NCBI GenBank assembly: GCA_030428565.1
Contig: JAUIDR010000012.1
Coordinates: 1-64,000, forward strand
DNA from: Alphaproteobacteria bacterium
GTDB lineage: Bacteria > Pseudomonadota > Alphaproteobacteria > UBA7985 > JAUIBT01
Direction of reading: 5' to 3'
DNA length: 64,000 nucleotides
Shown here one piece after another: positions 1 through 8,995 of this stretch. Position numbers and translations under genes: made by a program. Each line of letters starts with the position of its first letter. Positions within the stretch are counted from its first letter, which is position 1. A model generated the notes under the pieces. It had not been told where the DNA came from. It saw only the letters and a program-made list of their open reading frames with translations, and ran no database searches.

Positions 1-300
1 AGCGCCCGCTCGGGTTTTGGCACTGGTATTACCGCAAAGCCACCGTCACGGCCGCAAGCGCCCGCTCGGGTTTTGGCACTGGTATTACCGCAAAGCCACC
101 GTCACGGCCGCAAGCGCCCGCTCGGGTTTTGGCACTGGTATTACCGCAAAGCCACCGTCACGGCCGCAAGCGCCCGCTCGGGTTTTGGCACTGGTATTAC
201 CGCAAAGCCACCGTCACGGCCGCAAGCGCCCGCTCGGGTCTTGGTACTGGTGTTACCGCAAAGCCACCGTCACGGCCGCAAGCGGCTGCTCGGGTTTTGC
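1..300. repeat. 56-bp tandem repeat array (cut by window edge)
   Basis: A 56-bp unit beginning AGCGCCCGCTCGGG starts at 1, 57, 113, 169 and 225. A sixth, degenerate start is at 281. Copies 1-4 look identical; copy 5 carries a few substitutions and copy 6 decays after about 15 bases, so divergence rises toward the right edge. The array probably continues left of the window. Copies are directly abutted with no unique spacers, so this is not CRISPR. Because 56 is not a multiple of 3, each frame cycles through all three readings of the unit. All plus-strand frames stay open for some distance, producing long but probably meaningless ORFs. The array lies just downstream of the stop of the first pilin-like gene. 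Confidence 0.95.
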
Positions 301-301
301 G

Positions 302-463
302 CTAGGACATGGCGAAAGCAACGGCCCGCATAATGGCAGCAACGCTGTCCCCCGTGAGCATGGCCCCCAAAATTACCAGCGAGGAAATCAGGCTGGCAAT
401 CAGGGCATATTCAGCGGCGGCGGTGCCCGCGACATCGCGAGCCAGTTTCAACAGCGTTTTCAC
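302..463 (-). CDS. Flp-type (class IVb) pilin-like protein 1, 53 aa
   Basis: This very short minus-strand gene starts at GTG (463) and stops at TAG (304-302). The protein has a short basic leader, then Gly13 followed by TAAAEYALIASLIS and a long hydrophobic stretch to about residue 38. Gly at -1 with Glu at +5 and Tyr at +6 is the recognition pattern of Flp/Fap prepilins cut by a TadV/CpaA-type peptidase. Flp pilins are normally 50-65 aa, so the size fits. A weak AAGAGA ribosome site lies about 7 bases upstream. No tad/cpa assembly genes are visible, so the secretion machinery must be elsewhere. The mature protein would be a small hydrophobic helix assembled into a thin pilus. A TTG one codon upstream is an alternative start. 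Confidence 0.72.
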   Translation of the reverse strand: MKTLLKLARDVAGTAAAEYALIASLISSLVILGAMLTGDSVAAIMRAVAFAMS

Positions 464-768
464 CAATAGTCTCTTTTAGGTTGAGCGATTTTTAGGTTTG
501 CGGCTTTTGGTAACCGCTTGATACGGGAATGATTGATTTTCCGAGGAAAAACGCAAGCCTTGCGGAGAATCCACCTACGATTGCGCATGCACCATATACG
601 AATGGTATAGGCACCCCTATCCTTCCGACCCCGCCGATTGGCGCAATTGCAATGCGACCGTTGCGGAATAAAAACGGACCGTTTGGTCCCTTGCAATTCG
701 CCAGGCGCGTGTTGCGAGCCCTTGGACTCGCAATTTGCCCAGTTGGTCCCAGCTAATCCCAGTCATTC
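464..768. other. Intergenic, no gene recognised
   Basis: No ORF with a credible ribosome site or protein-like composition was found in these 305 bases. The left end should hold the promoter and leader of the first pilin-like gene. The right end is the 3' side of the small hypothetical gene. A minus-strand ORF across 460-696 is rich in Arg and Cys, has no recognisable motif and overlaps the pilin start, so it is not called. Confidence 0.6.
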
Positions 769-1020
769 CTAGTCAACGGCGGCCAACTGGTCCTGCGCCC
801 GCTCAAACGCCGCCAGGTAGAGGCCGATCTCGTTGCCTTCGATCCGATGGAATTTGACATTGCCGCCGATAGAACACTTGAGCATGAGGTGTGGCCGCTT
901 GCCACCGCAGACAAACAACACACTCGATTTGTTGATCTTATAAGCGGCATTGATGCTGTGGCCGACCAGGAAGGTCTTGTCCATCAGCGAGGGTTTGTAG
1001 TCCTGTAACGCAACCGTCAT
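769..1020 (-). CDS. Small hypothetical protein, 83 aa
   Basis: Not recognised. The start at 1020 is preferred because AAGGAG lies six bases upstream; a longer reading to 1104 has no such site. The protein begins MTVALQDYKPSLMDKTFLVG and is soluble-looking. It is mostly beta-prone with a C-terminal helix (IGLYLAAFERAQDQL). It has two cysteines (CGGKRPH and LKCSIGG) and no signal peptide or membrane segment. It lies between two Flp-pilin-like genes on the same strand, which could mean a link to pilus biology, but no sequence feature supports that. The strong ribosome site makes it likely to be expressed. Confidence 0.55.
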   Translation of the reverse strand: MTVALQDYKPSLMDKTFLVGHSINAAYKINKSSVLFVCGGKRPHLMLKCSIGGNVKFHRIEGNEIGLYLAAFERAQDQLAAVD

Positions 1021-1151
1021 GGCCCACTCCTTTTGTTCGAAGCTCTTACCTTGACGTGGCCTCGCGATCGGCTCACGCCAAGCGCGCAGCACTGCTATAC
1101 GCAAGAATACGGAGCTGTTGCTTGCCCGCCCCCGGTTGCGCAGGATTGGAC

Positions 1152-1325
1152 CTAGCCCGCCACCAGAAAGCCGTTGGCAACCTGGTTGAGTGCGAGCCGG
1201 AGGCGCTCGGACAAGATTGCCAGCGCTACAATTACCACCACTGTGGTCAAGCTGATGATCAAGGCCTGTTCAAGGGCAACGAGGCCCCGGCGATCGGACA
1301 GCAGCCGGCGGATTGTCTTCAGCAT
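1152..1325 (-). CDS. Flp-type pilin-like protein 2 (divergent), 57 aa
   Basis: A second tiny minus-strand gene starts at ATG (1325) with GGAAG about 8 bases upstream and stops at TAG (1154-1152). The leader MLKTIRRLLSDRRG is strongly basic and ends in Gly14. It is followed by LVALEQALIISLTTVVVIVALAIL, so Glu sits at +5 after the predicted cleavage, as in class IVb prepilins. The usual Tyr at +6 is Gln. The hydrophobic helix is followed by a short amphipathic tail ending NGFLVAG. Architecture and length match Flp pilins, but the sequence differs clearly from the first copy, so it may be a minor pilin or a degenerate paralogue. No other pilus gene is nearby. Confidence 0.62.
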   Translation of the reverse strand: MLKTIRRLLSDRRGLVALEQALIISLTTVVVIVALAILSERLRLALNQVANGFLVAG

Positions 1326-1621
1326 GGGATCGTCTTCCGATTGCTCGGCCAGGCCTGAGGGCGCGCCGACTTGGAGGACAACAATGGAGAGCGGACTAAG
1401 CGAAAAGGCAAGGAATGCTGAAATAACTATGCCAAATCAATAAGTTACTGATTGGTTGCTGTGTTACTCCTATCCCCTTGAGACCCGCCCTACCTGGTAT
1501 TTTTACGGAGCATTTCGGCAACTACGCAGGCCGATTGTCCCATTTCCACAGCCCATTTGCGCGCCCGTCTCTGTGGGAGATTGCCTAGATTCGCGATCGA
1601 TTCTCTCTGCCTTGGGCAAAG

Positions 1622-1651
1622 AAAAACCCCCACGAGCCAGGCCCGCGGGGG
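1622..1651 (-). terminator. Rho-independent terminator of groESL
   Basis: Read on the minus strand, CCCCCGCG pairs with CGTGGGGG (one G-U) around a 9-base loop, followed directly by five T residues. It lies 45 bases beyond the groEL stop codon. Confidence 0.9.
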
Positions 1652-1696
1652 TCAATTCTTAGCGCTAAGCTAAGCGGTCAGGCGTAAGCGCTTGGC

Positions 1697-3349
<1,653 letters not shown>

Positions 3350-3393
3350 TTAGTATTCGGGGAATTGGAGATGAAGGGGGGAGCGAAAGGCGA

Positions 3394-3684
3394 TTAGCCT
3401 TCGATGACCGCCATGATCTCGTTTTCTTTCATCATCAGCAGCTCTTCACCGCCGACTTTAACTTCGGTGCCGTTCCACTTGCCGAACAGAACCTTGTCGC
3501 CGACTTTGACGTCCAGAGCGACGAGTTGGCCAGCTTCGTTGCGGGCACCAGAGCCAACAGCTACAACTTCGCCTTCCATGGGCTTTTCCTTAGCGGTATC
3601 GGGAATGATGATGCCGCCAGCGGTCTTTTCCTCTGAATCGGTGCGCTTGATCAGCACTCGATCGTGCAGGGGACGGAGTTTCAT
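3394..3684 (-). CDS. groS: 10-kDa co-chaperonin GroES
   Basis: Lid of the GroEL chamber. The 96-aa sequence [29 protein letters not shown] is the canonical GroES start, including the mobile loop ([12 protein letters not shown]) that docks on GroEL. The C-terminal [15 protein letters not shown] is also typical. GGAG lies upstream of the ATG. It is the first gene of the heat-shock operon with groEL. A CIRCE operator sits about 80 bases upstream, so HrcA repression is expected. Confidence 0.99.
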   Translation of the reverse strand: MKLRPLHDRVLIKRTDSEEKTAGGIIIPDTAKEKPMEGEVVAVGSGARNEAGQLVALDVKVGDKVLFGKWNGTEVKVGGEELLMMKENEIMAVIEG

Positions 3685-3761
3685 GTCGTGGTCTCCTGAT
3701 TAGACATGTGAGTTCTATTTGATTGTGCTTGAGGGACTTGCTTTGCTCCTCGCGCGAGCGC

Positions 3762-3791
3762 TTATTAGCACTCCCCCTCAGCGAGTGCCAA
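3762..3791 (-). promoter_or_regulatory. CIRCE operator overlapping the groESL promoter
   Basis: Plus-strand reading gives TTAGCACTC-N9-GAGTGCCAA at 3765-3791. This matches the CIRCE consensus (TTAGCACTC-N9-GAGTGCTAA) with a single change. On the transcribed minus strand a -35 TTGGCA (3791-3786) and a -10 TAATAA (3767-3762) are separated by 18 bp. The operator therefore covers the whole promoter, and bound HrcA would block polymerase. Match and placement were seen directly; HrcA control is inferred from the known role of CIRCE. Confidence 0.93.
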
Positions 3792-3936
3792 GCATGTAAC
3801 GAGAGGTCATGGCAACTTCAAGGCCTGATTGCCAAAAAATGTGATGAAATTTTAGATTGTGCGGGGGTAGCATGCGCGGGGTTAGACTGTACAGGGCGGG
3901 CCAATGGCACCAGCGCGCTGCAACGGGCCGAGCAAG

Positions 3937-3968
3937 AAAAACCCGCCCTCAAGCATGCGAGAGCGGGT
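3937..3968 (-). terminator. Rho-independent terminator downstream of 6S RNA
   Basis: On the minus strand ACCCGC pairs with GCGGGT, extended by an inner GAG/CTC pairing, followed by TTTTTCTTG. It lies about 90 bases beyond the predicted 3' end of the 6S RNA and is the first terminator downstream of both DUF4170 and 6S. Either the 6S precursor is longer or a second small RNA occupies 3969-4054. Confidence 0.8.
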
Positions 3969-4054
3969 CAGGAGCTGCGGGGCAAGCCCGCTCGGCGGCA
4001 TCAAAAAGCAGCGCGGCTTGAAACAGCACACAAATTAGGGTGGCGCAGCGTGAC

Positions 4055-4230
4055 CCAAGAGACCTGAGAGCCGACCCCAAGTTCGGCCGCAGGTTGTGGG
4101 CTTTGAACCGGCGCCCCGCGCGCGACCGGATTGACCGAGGCAACAAGGAAAGGCGCAGCGGACCAGCCGCGCTATTCGGCGCAAGGATTCAGTGCGCGTC
4201 GAAGAAGTCCCGCGAAGCAGGCCTCACTGC
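4055..4230 (-). ncRNA. ssrS: Candidate 6S RNA (SsrS)
   Basis: Three features point to 6S RNA, which binds sigma-70 RNA polymerase as a promoter mimic. First, the segment GGTTCAAAGCCCACAACC followed by TGCGGC closely resembles the 3' arm of the E. coli 6S central bubble. Second, the ends pair: GAGGCCTG (plus-strand positions 4225-4218) with CAGGTCTC (4066-4059). An inner stem of GACTTC-TTCG with CGAA-GGGGTC continues the long irregular hairpin. Third, the length of about 175 nt is right, and a promoter places the 5' end near 4230. The region has no credible protein. The ends are estimates. The assignment rests on remembered family features; a covariance-model search would settle it. Confidence 0.66.
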
Positions 4231-4236
4231 CGACCT

Positions 4237-4265
4237 GATTAAGCCGCCGCTTGGCCCATGGCCAA
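4237..4265 (-). promoter_or_regulatory. Predicted sigma-70 promoter of the 6S RNA
   Basis: On the minus strand TTGGCC (4265-4260) and TTAATC (4242-4237) are 17 bp apart, predicting a start near 4230. That is a few bases before the paired 5' stem of the candidate 6S RNA. The -10 overlaps the stop codon of the DUF4170 gene. Confidence 0.5.
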
Positions 4266-4481
4266 CATAGCTTTGCGATCTAGCGTGTGCGACAGCTCAA
4301 CCACATCATAGCGCACCAGGACATTCGAAGTGCTGGCTTGTGACAGTTCTTTCCAGCGCGCTTCAGCTTGTGAACGCTCTGCGAAGGGGCCCTGCATGAC
4401 CGAGGTGCCGGCCCGCAGTGCGGTGAAGTTGGCATCGGTGTATTCACCGCCCAGAACGTAGTAGAATTTCTTGTCTGACAT
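4239..4481 (-). CDS. DUF4170 family protein, 80 aa
   Basis: A small cytoplasmic protein of unknown function. The sequence KFYYVLGGEYTDANFTALRAGTSVMQGPF followed by an Ala-rich helix and VLVRYDVVEL matches the pattern I associate with DUF4170, a family widespread in Alphaproteobacteria (GGEY near the start, GPF in the middle, RY near the end). AGGAAAG precedes the ATG. It stands as a single gene immediately upstream of the candidate 6S RNA and may be co-transcribed with it by read-through. No catalytic motif is visible. Confidence 0.8.
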   Translation of the reverse strand: MSDKKFYYVLGGEYTDANFTALRAGTSVMQGPFAERSQAEARWKELSQASTSNVLVRYDVVELSHTLDRKAMLAMGQAAA

Positions 4482-4622
4482 GGTGTTAGCTTTCCTGTTG
4501 GACTCTGGCGATCTCGGACTTGAGATCTTGTTAGTTTAGTTTTGGGTTAGAGGGGGAATGATCCCTCAGCGGCCGCTTTATTGTTTGGCTGCGACCGCCA
4601 AGGGGGGAGGGTCTTTTGAAGC

Positions 4623-4642
4623 AGGGCCACCGCGATGGCCCT
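4623..4642 (-). terminator. Possible terminator hairpin after aceA
   Basis: AGGGCCA pairs with TGGCCCT around a 6-base loop just past the aceA stop codon. The hairpin is strong but lacks a T-run on the minus strand (GCTTCAAAAG follows), so intrinsic termination is uncertain. Confidence 0.35.
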
Positions 4643-4653
4643 GAGGGCGAGCC

Positions 4654-5955
4654 CTATTCAGCGGCGTTGCTGAACTGCTCTTCTTCGGTTGAGCCTTCCA
4701 GCGCACGGACAGAAGAAACGCCGCCCTGGATGCAGGTTGTTACCTTATCGAAGTAGCCAGCGCCCACTTCTTGCTGGTGGCTAGAGAAGGTGTAGCCGCG
4801 ATCCAGATCGCCGAATTCGCGCTGTTGCAGCTCGACGTAGGCAGGCATGCCTTCGCGGGCATAGCCGTGCGCCAGATCGAACATAGAGTGCCACATTGAG
4901 TGAACGCCCGCCAGCGTGATGAACTGGTACTTATAGCCCATAGCACCCAGCTCACGCTGGAACTTAGCGATGGTGGCGTCGTCCAGGTTCTTCTTCCAGT
5001 TGAAAGACGGTGAGCAGTTGTAGGCCAACAGCTGATCCGGGTATTCTTTCTTGATGGCCTCGGCAAAGCGGCGCGCTTCGTCCAGGTCCGGCTTGGCGGT
5101 CTCACACCAGACCAAATCGGCGTAAGGTGCGTAGGCCAGACCGCGGGAAATGGCCTGATCCAGGCCTGCCTTCATGCGATAGAAGCCTTCTGCGGTACGC
5201 TCGCCGGTGACGAAAGGCGCATCGTAAGGATCAATGTCGGAGGTCATAAGATCGGCCGCGTTGGCGTCGGTACGCGCACACAAGATTGTGGGAACGCCCA
5301 TGGTGTCCGCCGCAAAGCGGGCTGCTATCAGCTTCTGAACCGCTTCTTGGGTCGGGACCAGAACCTTGCCGCCCATGTGGCCGCACTTCTTGACCGAGGC
5401 CAGCTGATCTTCGAAGTGAACGCCAGCCGCGCCCTTTTCGATCATGTTCTTCATCAACTCAAAAGCGTTCAGAACGCCGCCGAAACCGGCCTCCGCGTCG
5501 GCGACGATCGGCAAGAAGTAGTCGATCATGTCTTGCTCGGACGTGCCGTTCGACCACTGGATTTCATCAGCGCGCTTGAAAGCGTGATTGATGCGCTCAA
5601 CGACGGTCGGCACAGAATCGACGGGGTACAACGACTGGTCGGGGTACATGGTGGTACCGGTGTTGTTGTCGGCTGCGACCTGCCAACCGGACAGATAGAT
5701 GGCCTTGATACCCGCTTTGGCTTGTTGAACCGCTTGACCACCGGTCAAAGCGCCCAGACAAGCAACGTAGTCTTCATTGTTAATCAGATCCCACAGCTTT
5801 TCAGCGCCACGGCGCGCTAGCGAATGCTCGGGCTGGAAAGAGCCGCGCAGGTTGACCACTTCTTCAGCGCTATAGCCGCGCTCGACGTTGGCCCAACGGG
5901 GGTTGGTGGCCCATTCCTTTTCCAAGAGTGCGATTTGTTCTTGTTTGCTCGCCAT
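4654..5955 (-). CDS. aceA: Isocitrate lyase
   Basis: Cleaves isocitrate to glyoxylate and succinate, the first step of the glyoxylate shunt used for growth on acetate or fatty acids. The 433-aa form starts at [15 protein letters not shown] (5955) with GGAG seven bases upstream. The longer open frame to 6177 runs into the regulator's promoter region and is not used. The catalytic signature KKCGHMGG is present with Cys191. The N-terminal [20 protein letters not shown] and the substrate-binding YNCSPSFNW are also present. It is divergent from an ScfR/RamB-type regulator, with a perfect inverted repeat between them. That arrangement implies local control by acyl-CoA or acetate status. Malate synthase is not in the window. 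Confidence 0.98.
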   Translation of the reverse strand: MASKQEQIALLEKEWATNPRWANVERGYSAEEVVNLRGSFQPEHSLARRGAEKLWDLINNEDYVACLGALTGGQAVQQAKAGIKAIYLSGWQVAADNNTGTTMYPDQSLYPVDSVPTVVERINHAFKRADEIQWSNGTSEQDMIDYFLPIVADAEAGFGGVLNAFELMKNMIEKGAAGVHFEDQLASVKKCGHMGGKVLVPTQEAVQKLIAARFAADTMGVPTILCARTDANAADLMTSDIDPYDAPFVTGERTAEGFYRMKAGLDQAISRGLAYAPYADLVWCETAKPDLDEARRFAEAIKKEYPDQLLAYNCSPSFNWKKNLDDATIAKFQRELGAMGYKYQFITLAGVHSMWHSMFDLAHGYAREGMPAYVELQQREFGDLDRGYTFSSHQQEVGAGYFDKVTTCIQGGVSSVRALEGSTEEEQFSNAAE

Positions 5956-6042
5956 AATGCGTCTCCGTCGTGGATGTCGTTTCGTTCGATATCCCGACAA
6001 TGGCGGTTCGCGATGGTCTTGGCCAGGCGTAGCCAAGTGAGC

Positions 6043-6059
6043 TTGTAAAGAATTTACAA
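6043..6059. promoter_or_regulatory. Perfect inverted repeat, likely operator between aceA and its regulator
   Basis: TTGTAAA-GAA-TTTACAA is a perfect 7-3-7 dyad in the 190-bp spacer between divergent aceA and the ScfR-like gene. It lies about 90 bases upstream of each start codon. Members of the RamB/ScfR family bind AT-rich, near-palindromic sites at glyoxylate-shunt promoters, so this is the natural candidate. Binding is inferred. Confidence 0.7.
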
Positions 6060-6145
6060 AAATCAAACTGTCTCTTGTTAAGTTACTGCGTTGGCGCCAA
6101 TATCGCGTTAAGGAGAAAGCAGCACAGCCGCCGCGAGATTGCGCC

Positions 6146-7558
6146 ATGTCCGAAAAGAAACTCATGCTGGGCCACAAGGTCCGTCGTTTACGCCGCCAGG
6201 AGAATCTGAGCCAGGCGCAGATGGCGGCTGATCTTGATATTTCAGCGGCCTATTTAAACCTGATCGAGCACAACCAACGCCCAGTTTCCGCGCAGGTGTT
6301 GATCAAGTTGGCCAGTGCGTATGACCTGGATCTTGCTAGCTTTGCCAAAGATGACGAAGCCGAGCTGATCCAGCGCTTTCACGAGATTTTTGCCGACCCT
6401 TCTTTGCAGGAAATCAAGCTCGCAAAGCAGGACTTGCGCGACCTGGCCGCGCTCTCGCCCGAGGTCGTGACCGCCATTCAGATCATGTCCGATCGCATCA
6501 AGCAACAGCGCGAACAGCTGCAATCCAGCCAGGCCATGGACATGGATTCGCAACACCTGGAAGCCTATGATCCCAACGGGGAGGTCCGCGATTTTTTCCA
6601 CGAGCACGCCAACCACTTTCCCGACCTGGAGGCCTTGGCGAGCGACATTCGTCGCACGGCAGGGCTGAATGCGCCACGCGACAATCATCAAGCTGTCGAG
6701 GCGCTGTCGGGTCTGCTCAATATGCGCGTCCAACTCATGCCCATGCAGGTCATGGGCTCGATCCTGCGCCGCTACGATATCCACCAGCGCCGCTTGATGC
6801 TGAACGAGGTCATGGACCACGCCAGCCAGGCCTTTCAAATCGCCGTGCAATTGGTGCTGGAACAGCACCGTTCTAAGCTGGACCAGGTCTTGGGGCCGCA
6901 TCCTTTCCACCATCGCGCCGCACCGGGCCTCGCGCGCCAGGGCTTAGCGAACTACGCCGCCAGCGCCGTTCTGATGCCCTACCAGCGTTTCTTGCAAGCC
7001 GCCGAGGAGCTGCGCCACGATATCGACCTGCTGGCCCAACGCTTTTGCGTCAAGCGCGAGCAGGTCGCGCACCGCCTTACCACCCTTCAGCGCCCAGGCG
7101 CCAAGGGCATCCCCTTCTTTTTGATCCGCATGGATCGCGCTGGCAACGTCTCCAAGCGCTTTGCGGCGGGTGGTTTTCACTTTGCCCGCCAAGGCGGCAC
7201 CTGCCCGCGTTGGCACTTGCACGATCCGCCGACACCCAGCATGGATATCTCGACCCAAGTGGTCGAGCTGCCCGAAGGCACCCGCTATTTCTCGCTCGCC
7301 ATCCCCTGCCGCAAGCCCGGCCTAGGCCACCACGAGCCCGGCCAGCCCTATATGATCGGGCTCGGCTGCCATTTGGATTTGGCGGACCGCCTGGTCTATG
7401 CCGACGGTCTGGATTTGGAAAAAGTGGTGCCGACGCCGATCGGCATCACCTGCCGTCTTTGTGAGCGCCTGTCTTGCACGCATCGCGCATTTCCGCCGGT
7501 CAATCATCCCATCTCAGCGGACGATACCCGCCGCGAGCTGGTGCCCTTTGTGTTTTAA
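6146..7558 (+). CDS. ScfR/RamB-type XRE transcriptional regulator
   Basis: A 470-aa regulator with an N-terminal XRE helix-turn-helix (about residues 10-64, with [20 protein letters not shown] as the recognition region). A central region resembling the IrrE/ImmA-like domain and a C-terminal DUF2083-type domain follow. The C-terminus keeps the cysteine cluster CRLCERLSC (about 435-443) typical of this family. Relatives control acetate, propionate and short-chain fatty-acid genes, including isocitrate lyase (RamB). The divergent pairing with aceA supports the same role. The ATG at 6146 is followed directly by [15 protein letters not shown], the usual start. It converges with trkA at its 3' end. 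Confidence 0.9.
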   Translation: MSEKKLMLGHKVRRLRRQENLSQAQMAADLDISAAYLNLIEHNQRPVSAQVLIKLASAYDLDLASFAKDDEAELIQRFHEIFADPSLQEIKLAKQDLRDLAALSPEVVTAIQIMSDRIKQQREQLQSSQAMDMDSQHLEAYDPNGEVRDFFHEHANHFPDLEALASDIRRTAGLNAPRDNHQAVEALSGLLNMRVQLMPMQVMGSILRRYDIHQRRLMLNEVMDHASQAFQIAVQLVLEQHRSKLDQVLGPHPFHHRAAPGLARQGLANYAASAVLMPYQRFLQAAEELRHDIDLLAQRFCVKREQVAHRLTTLQRPGAKGIPFFLIRMDRAGNVSKRFAAGGFHFARQGGTCPRWHLHDPPTPSMDISTQVVELPEGTRYFSLAIPCRKPGLGHHEPGQPYMIGLGCHLDLADRLVYADGLDLEKVVPTPIGITCRLCERLSCTHRAFPPVNHPISADDTRRELVPFVF

Positions 7559-7613
7559 TTCGCTGGTGCTGGGCCGCGCCGCCTAAGGGCGCCTAGGGGG
7601 CATCCGCTTGGGA

Positions 7614-8981
7614 TCAGAAGAACTCCAGGTGGACGCTGAACATGCGCTCGACCTTTTTCACCTGGTCGGGCTCGGCAAAGACCACCACTTGATCGCCCGC
7701 TTCAATCACCGTATCCGCGCGCGGCAGCACGAATTTATCGCGGCGCATAATGCCCCCGATCAAGACGCGACGCGGCAGGCCAGCGTCGGCCAGGGGCTTG
7801 CCGACAATCTTTGAAGTCTCCAGAGCCTGCAGTTCGAAGACTTCGCCCATACCGTTGGGCAAAGAGTGCACCGCGCGCACTCGCCCACGGCGGATATATT
7901 GCAAAATGCTTGATACCGTGATCGAGCGCGGGCTCACCACGGTATCAATACCCAACTGACCAATCAGAGAGCCATAGGCGTTCTTATTGACGAGGGAGAC
8001 GACCCGCTGGCAGCCCGCCCGCTTGGCCAACAAGGCTGCCAAGATATTGACCTCGTCATCGTTGGTCACAGCGACCACGGTCTCGGTCGAAGCGCCCGTC
8101 TCGGTCAGAATGTCCGTGTCCAGAGCATCGCCGTGCAGTACGACAGAGCGTTGCAAGCGTTCGGCCACCGCCTCGGCGCGATCCTTGTTCGATTCCACCA
8201 GCTTGACGCGGATATGGTCGGCCTCCAGCTTTTCAGCCAATTGTGCGCCGATATTGCCCGCGCCCAAGACCAGCACGCGCCGGCTCTCATCTTCTTCGTG
8301 GCCGTAGAGCGATAAGAAGCGCTTCAGGTGGTCTTGATCCACCACGGCATAGATTTCATCGCCCGCTTGTAGAACCGTGTCCTTGTGGGTGATCTCGACC
8401 TTATTATCGCGCACCACCACGATGATGGTGGCGTGCAGATCGGTAAATAAGCTGGCAAGCTTGCTGAGCGGATGGCCGGTCATGGCCGTATCTTCCAGCA
8501 CAGTGACGCCGATCAAGCGAATGCGGCCATCATCAAAATTGATGACATCGAAGGCACCGGGCACCTGCAGGCGGCGGTGAATAGCGTCGGCCACCTCTTG
8601 TTCGGGCGAAATAATGCGGTCAATGGGCAGGTGATCGCGGCTAAACAGAGCCCCCCAACGGCTCGACAAAAAGGCCTTTTCGCGCACCCGCGCAATTTTG
8701 GTCTGCACATTGAACAAAGAATGCGCCACCTGGCAGGCCATCATATTAACTTCGTCCACCTGGGTCACAGCGATGAGCATATCGGCGTCCGCCGCCCCTG
8801 CTTCATCCAGAATATCAGGCGACGCCGCGTGCCCCACCACCCCGCGCACGTCCAGTGTTTCAGAGGCTTTTTGGACCAGATCGCGGTTCTTGTCGATCAA
8901 GGTAACGCTGGTCTCGGGCGATGCGATATAGCGGGCGATGTTGTAGCCGACCTGACCAGCTCCAGAAATAATAACGCGCAT
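7614..8981 (-). CDS. trkA: Trk potassium uptake regulatory protein TrkA
   Basis: Cytoplasmic NAD(H)-binding subunit that gates Trk/Ktr potassium channels. The 455-aa length equals the family norm. It has two TrkA-N Rossmann halves, MRVIISGAGQVGYNIA at residue 1 and VLVLGAGNIGAQLAE near residue 235. Each is followed by a TrkA-C domain. It is the last gene of the ntr cluster, 14 bases after ntrX. In many Alphaproteobacteria hfq and hflX follow trkA; here the next gene is the convergent ScfR-like regulator, so that tail has been lost or moved. The channel gene trkH is not in the window. Confidence 0.97.
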   Translation of the reverse strand: MRVIISGAGQVGYNIARYIASPETSVTLIDKNRDLVQKASETLDVRGVVGHAASPDILDEAGAADADMLIAVTQVDEVNMMACQVAHSLFNVQTKIARVREKAFLSSRWGALFSRDHLPIDRIISPEQEVADAIHRRLQVPGAFDVINFDDGRIRLIGVTVLEDTAMTGHPLSKLASLFTDLHATIIVVVRDNKVEITHKDTVLQAGDEIYAVVDQDHLKRFLSLYGHEEDESRRVLVLGAGNIGAQLAEKLEADHIRVKLVESNKDRAEAVAERLQRSVVLHGDALDTDILTETGASTETVVAVTNDDEVNILAALLAKRAGCQRVVSLVNKNAYGSLIGQLGIDTVVSPRSITVSSILQYIRRGRVRAVHSLPNGMGEVFELQALETSKIVGKPLADAGLPRRVLIGGIMRRDKFVLPRADTVIEAGDQVVVFAEPDQVKKVERMFSVHLEFF

Positions 8982-8995
8982 GCGGGCCTCGCGGT

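Noticed and set aside
1-300. CRISPR array
   Set aside because: Units are directly abutted with no variable spacers and no cas genes are present.
17-469. 150-aa and 86-aa plus-strand ORFs across the 56-bp repeats
   Set aside because: They are translations of the tandem array in rotating frames, lack ribosome sites, and the longer one runs antisense through the pilin-like gene.
3723-4270. Protein-coding ORFs between groES and DUF4170 on both strands
   Set aside because: Low-complexity Arg/Ala-rich translations with no family features; the region is better explained by 6S RNA and its terminator.
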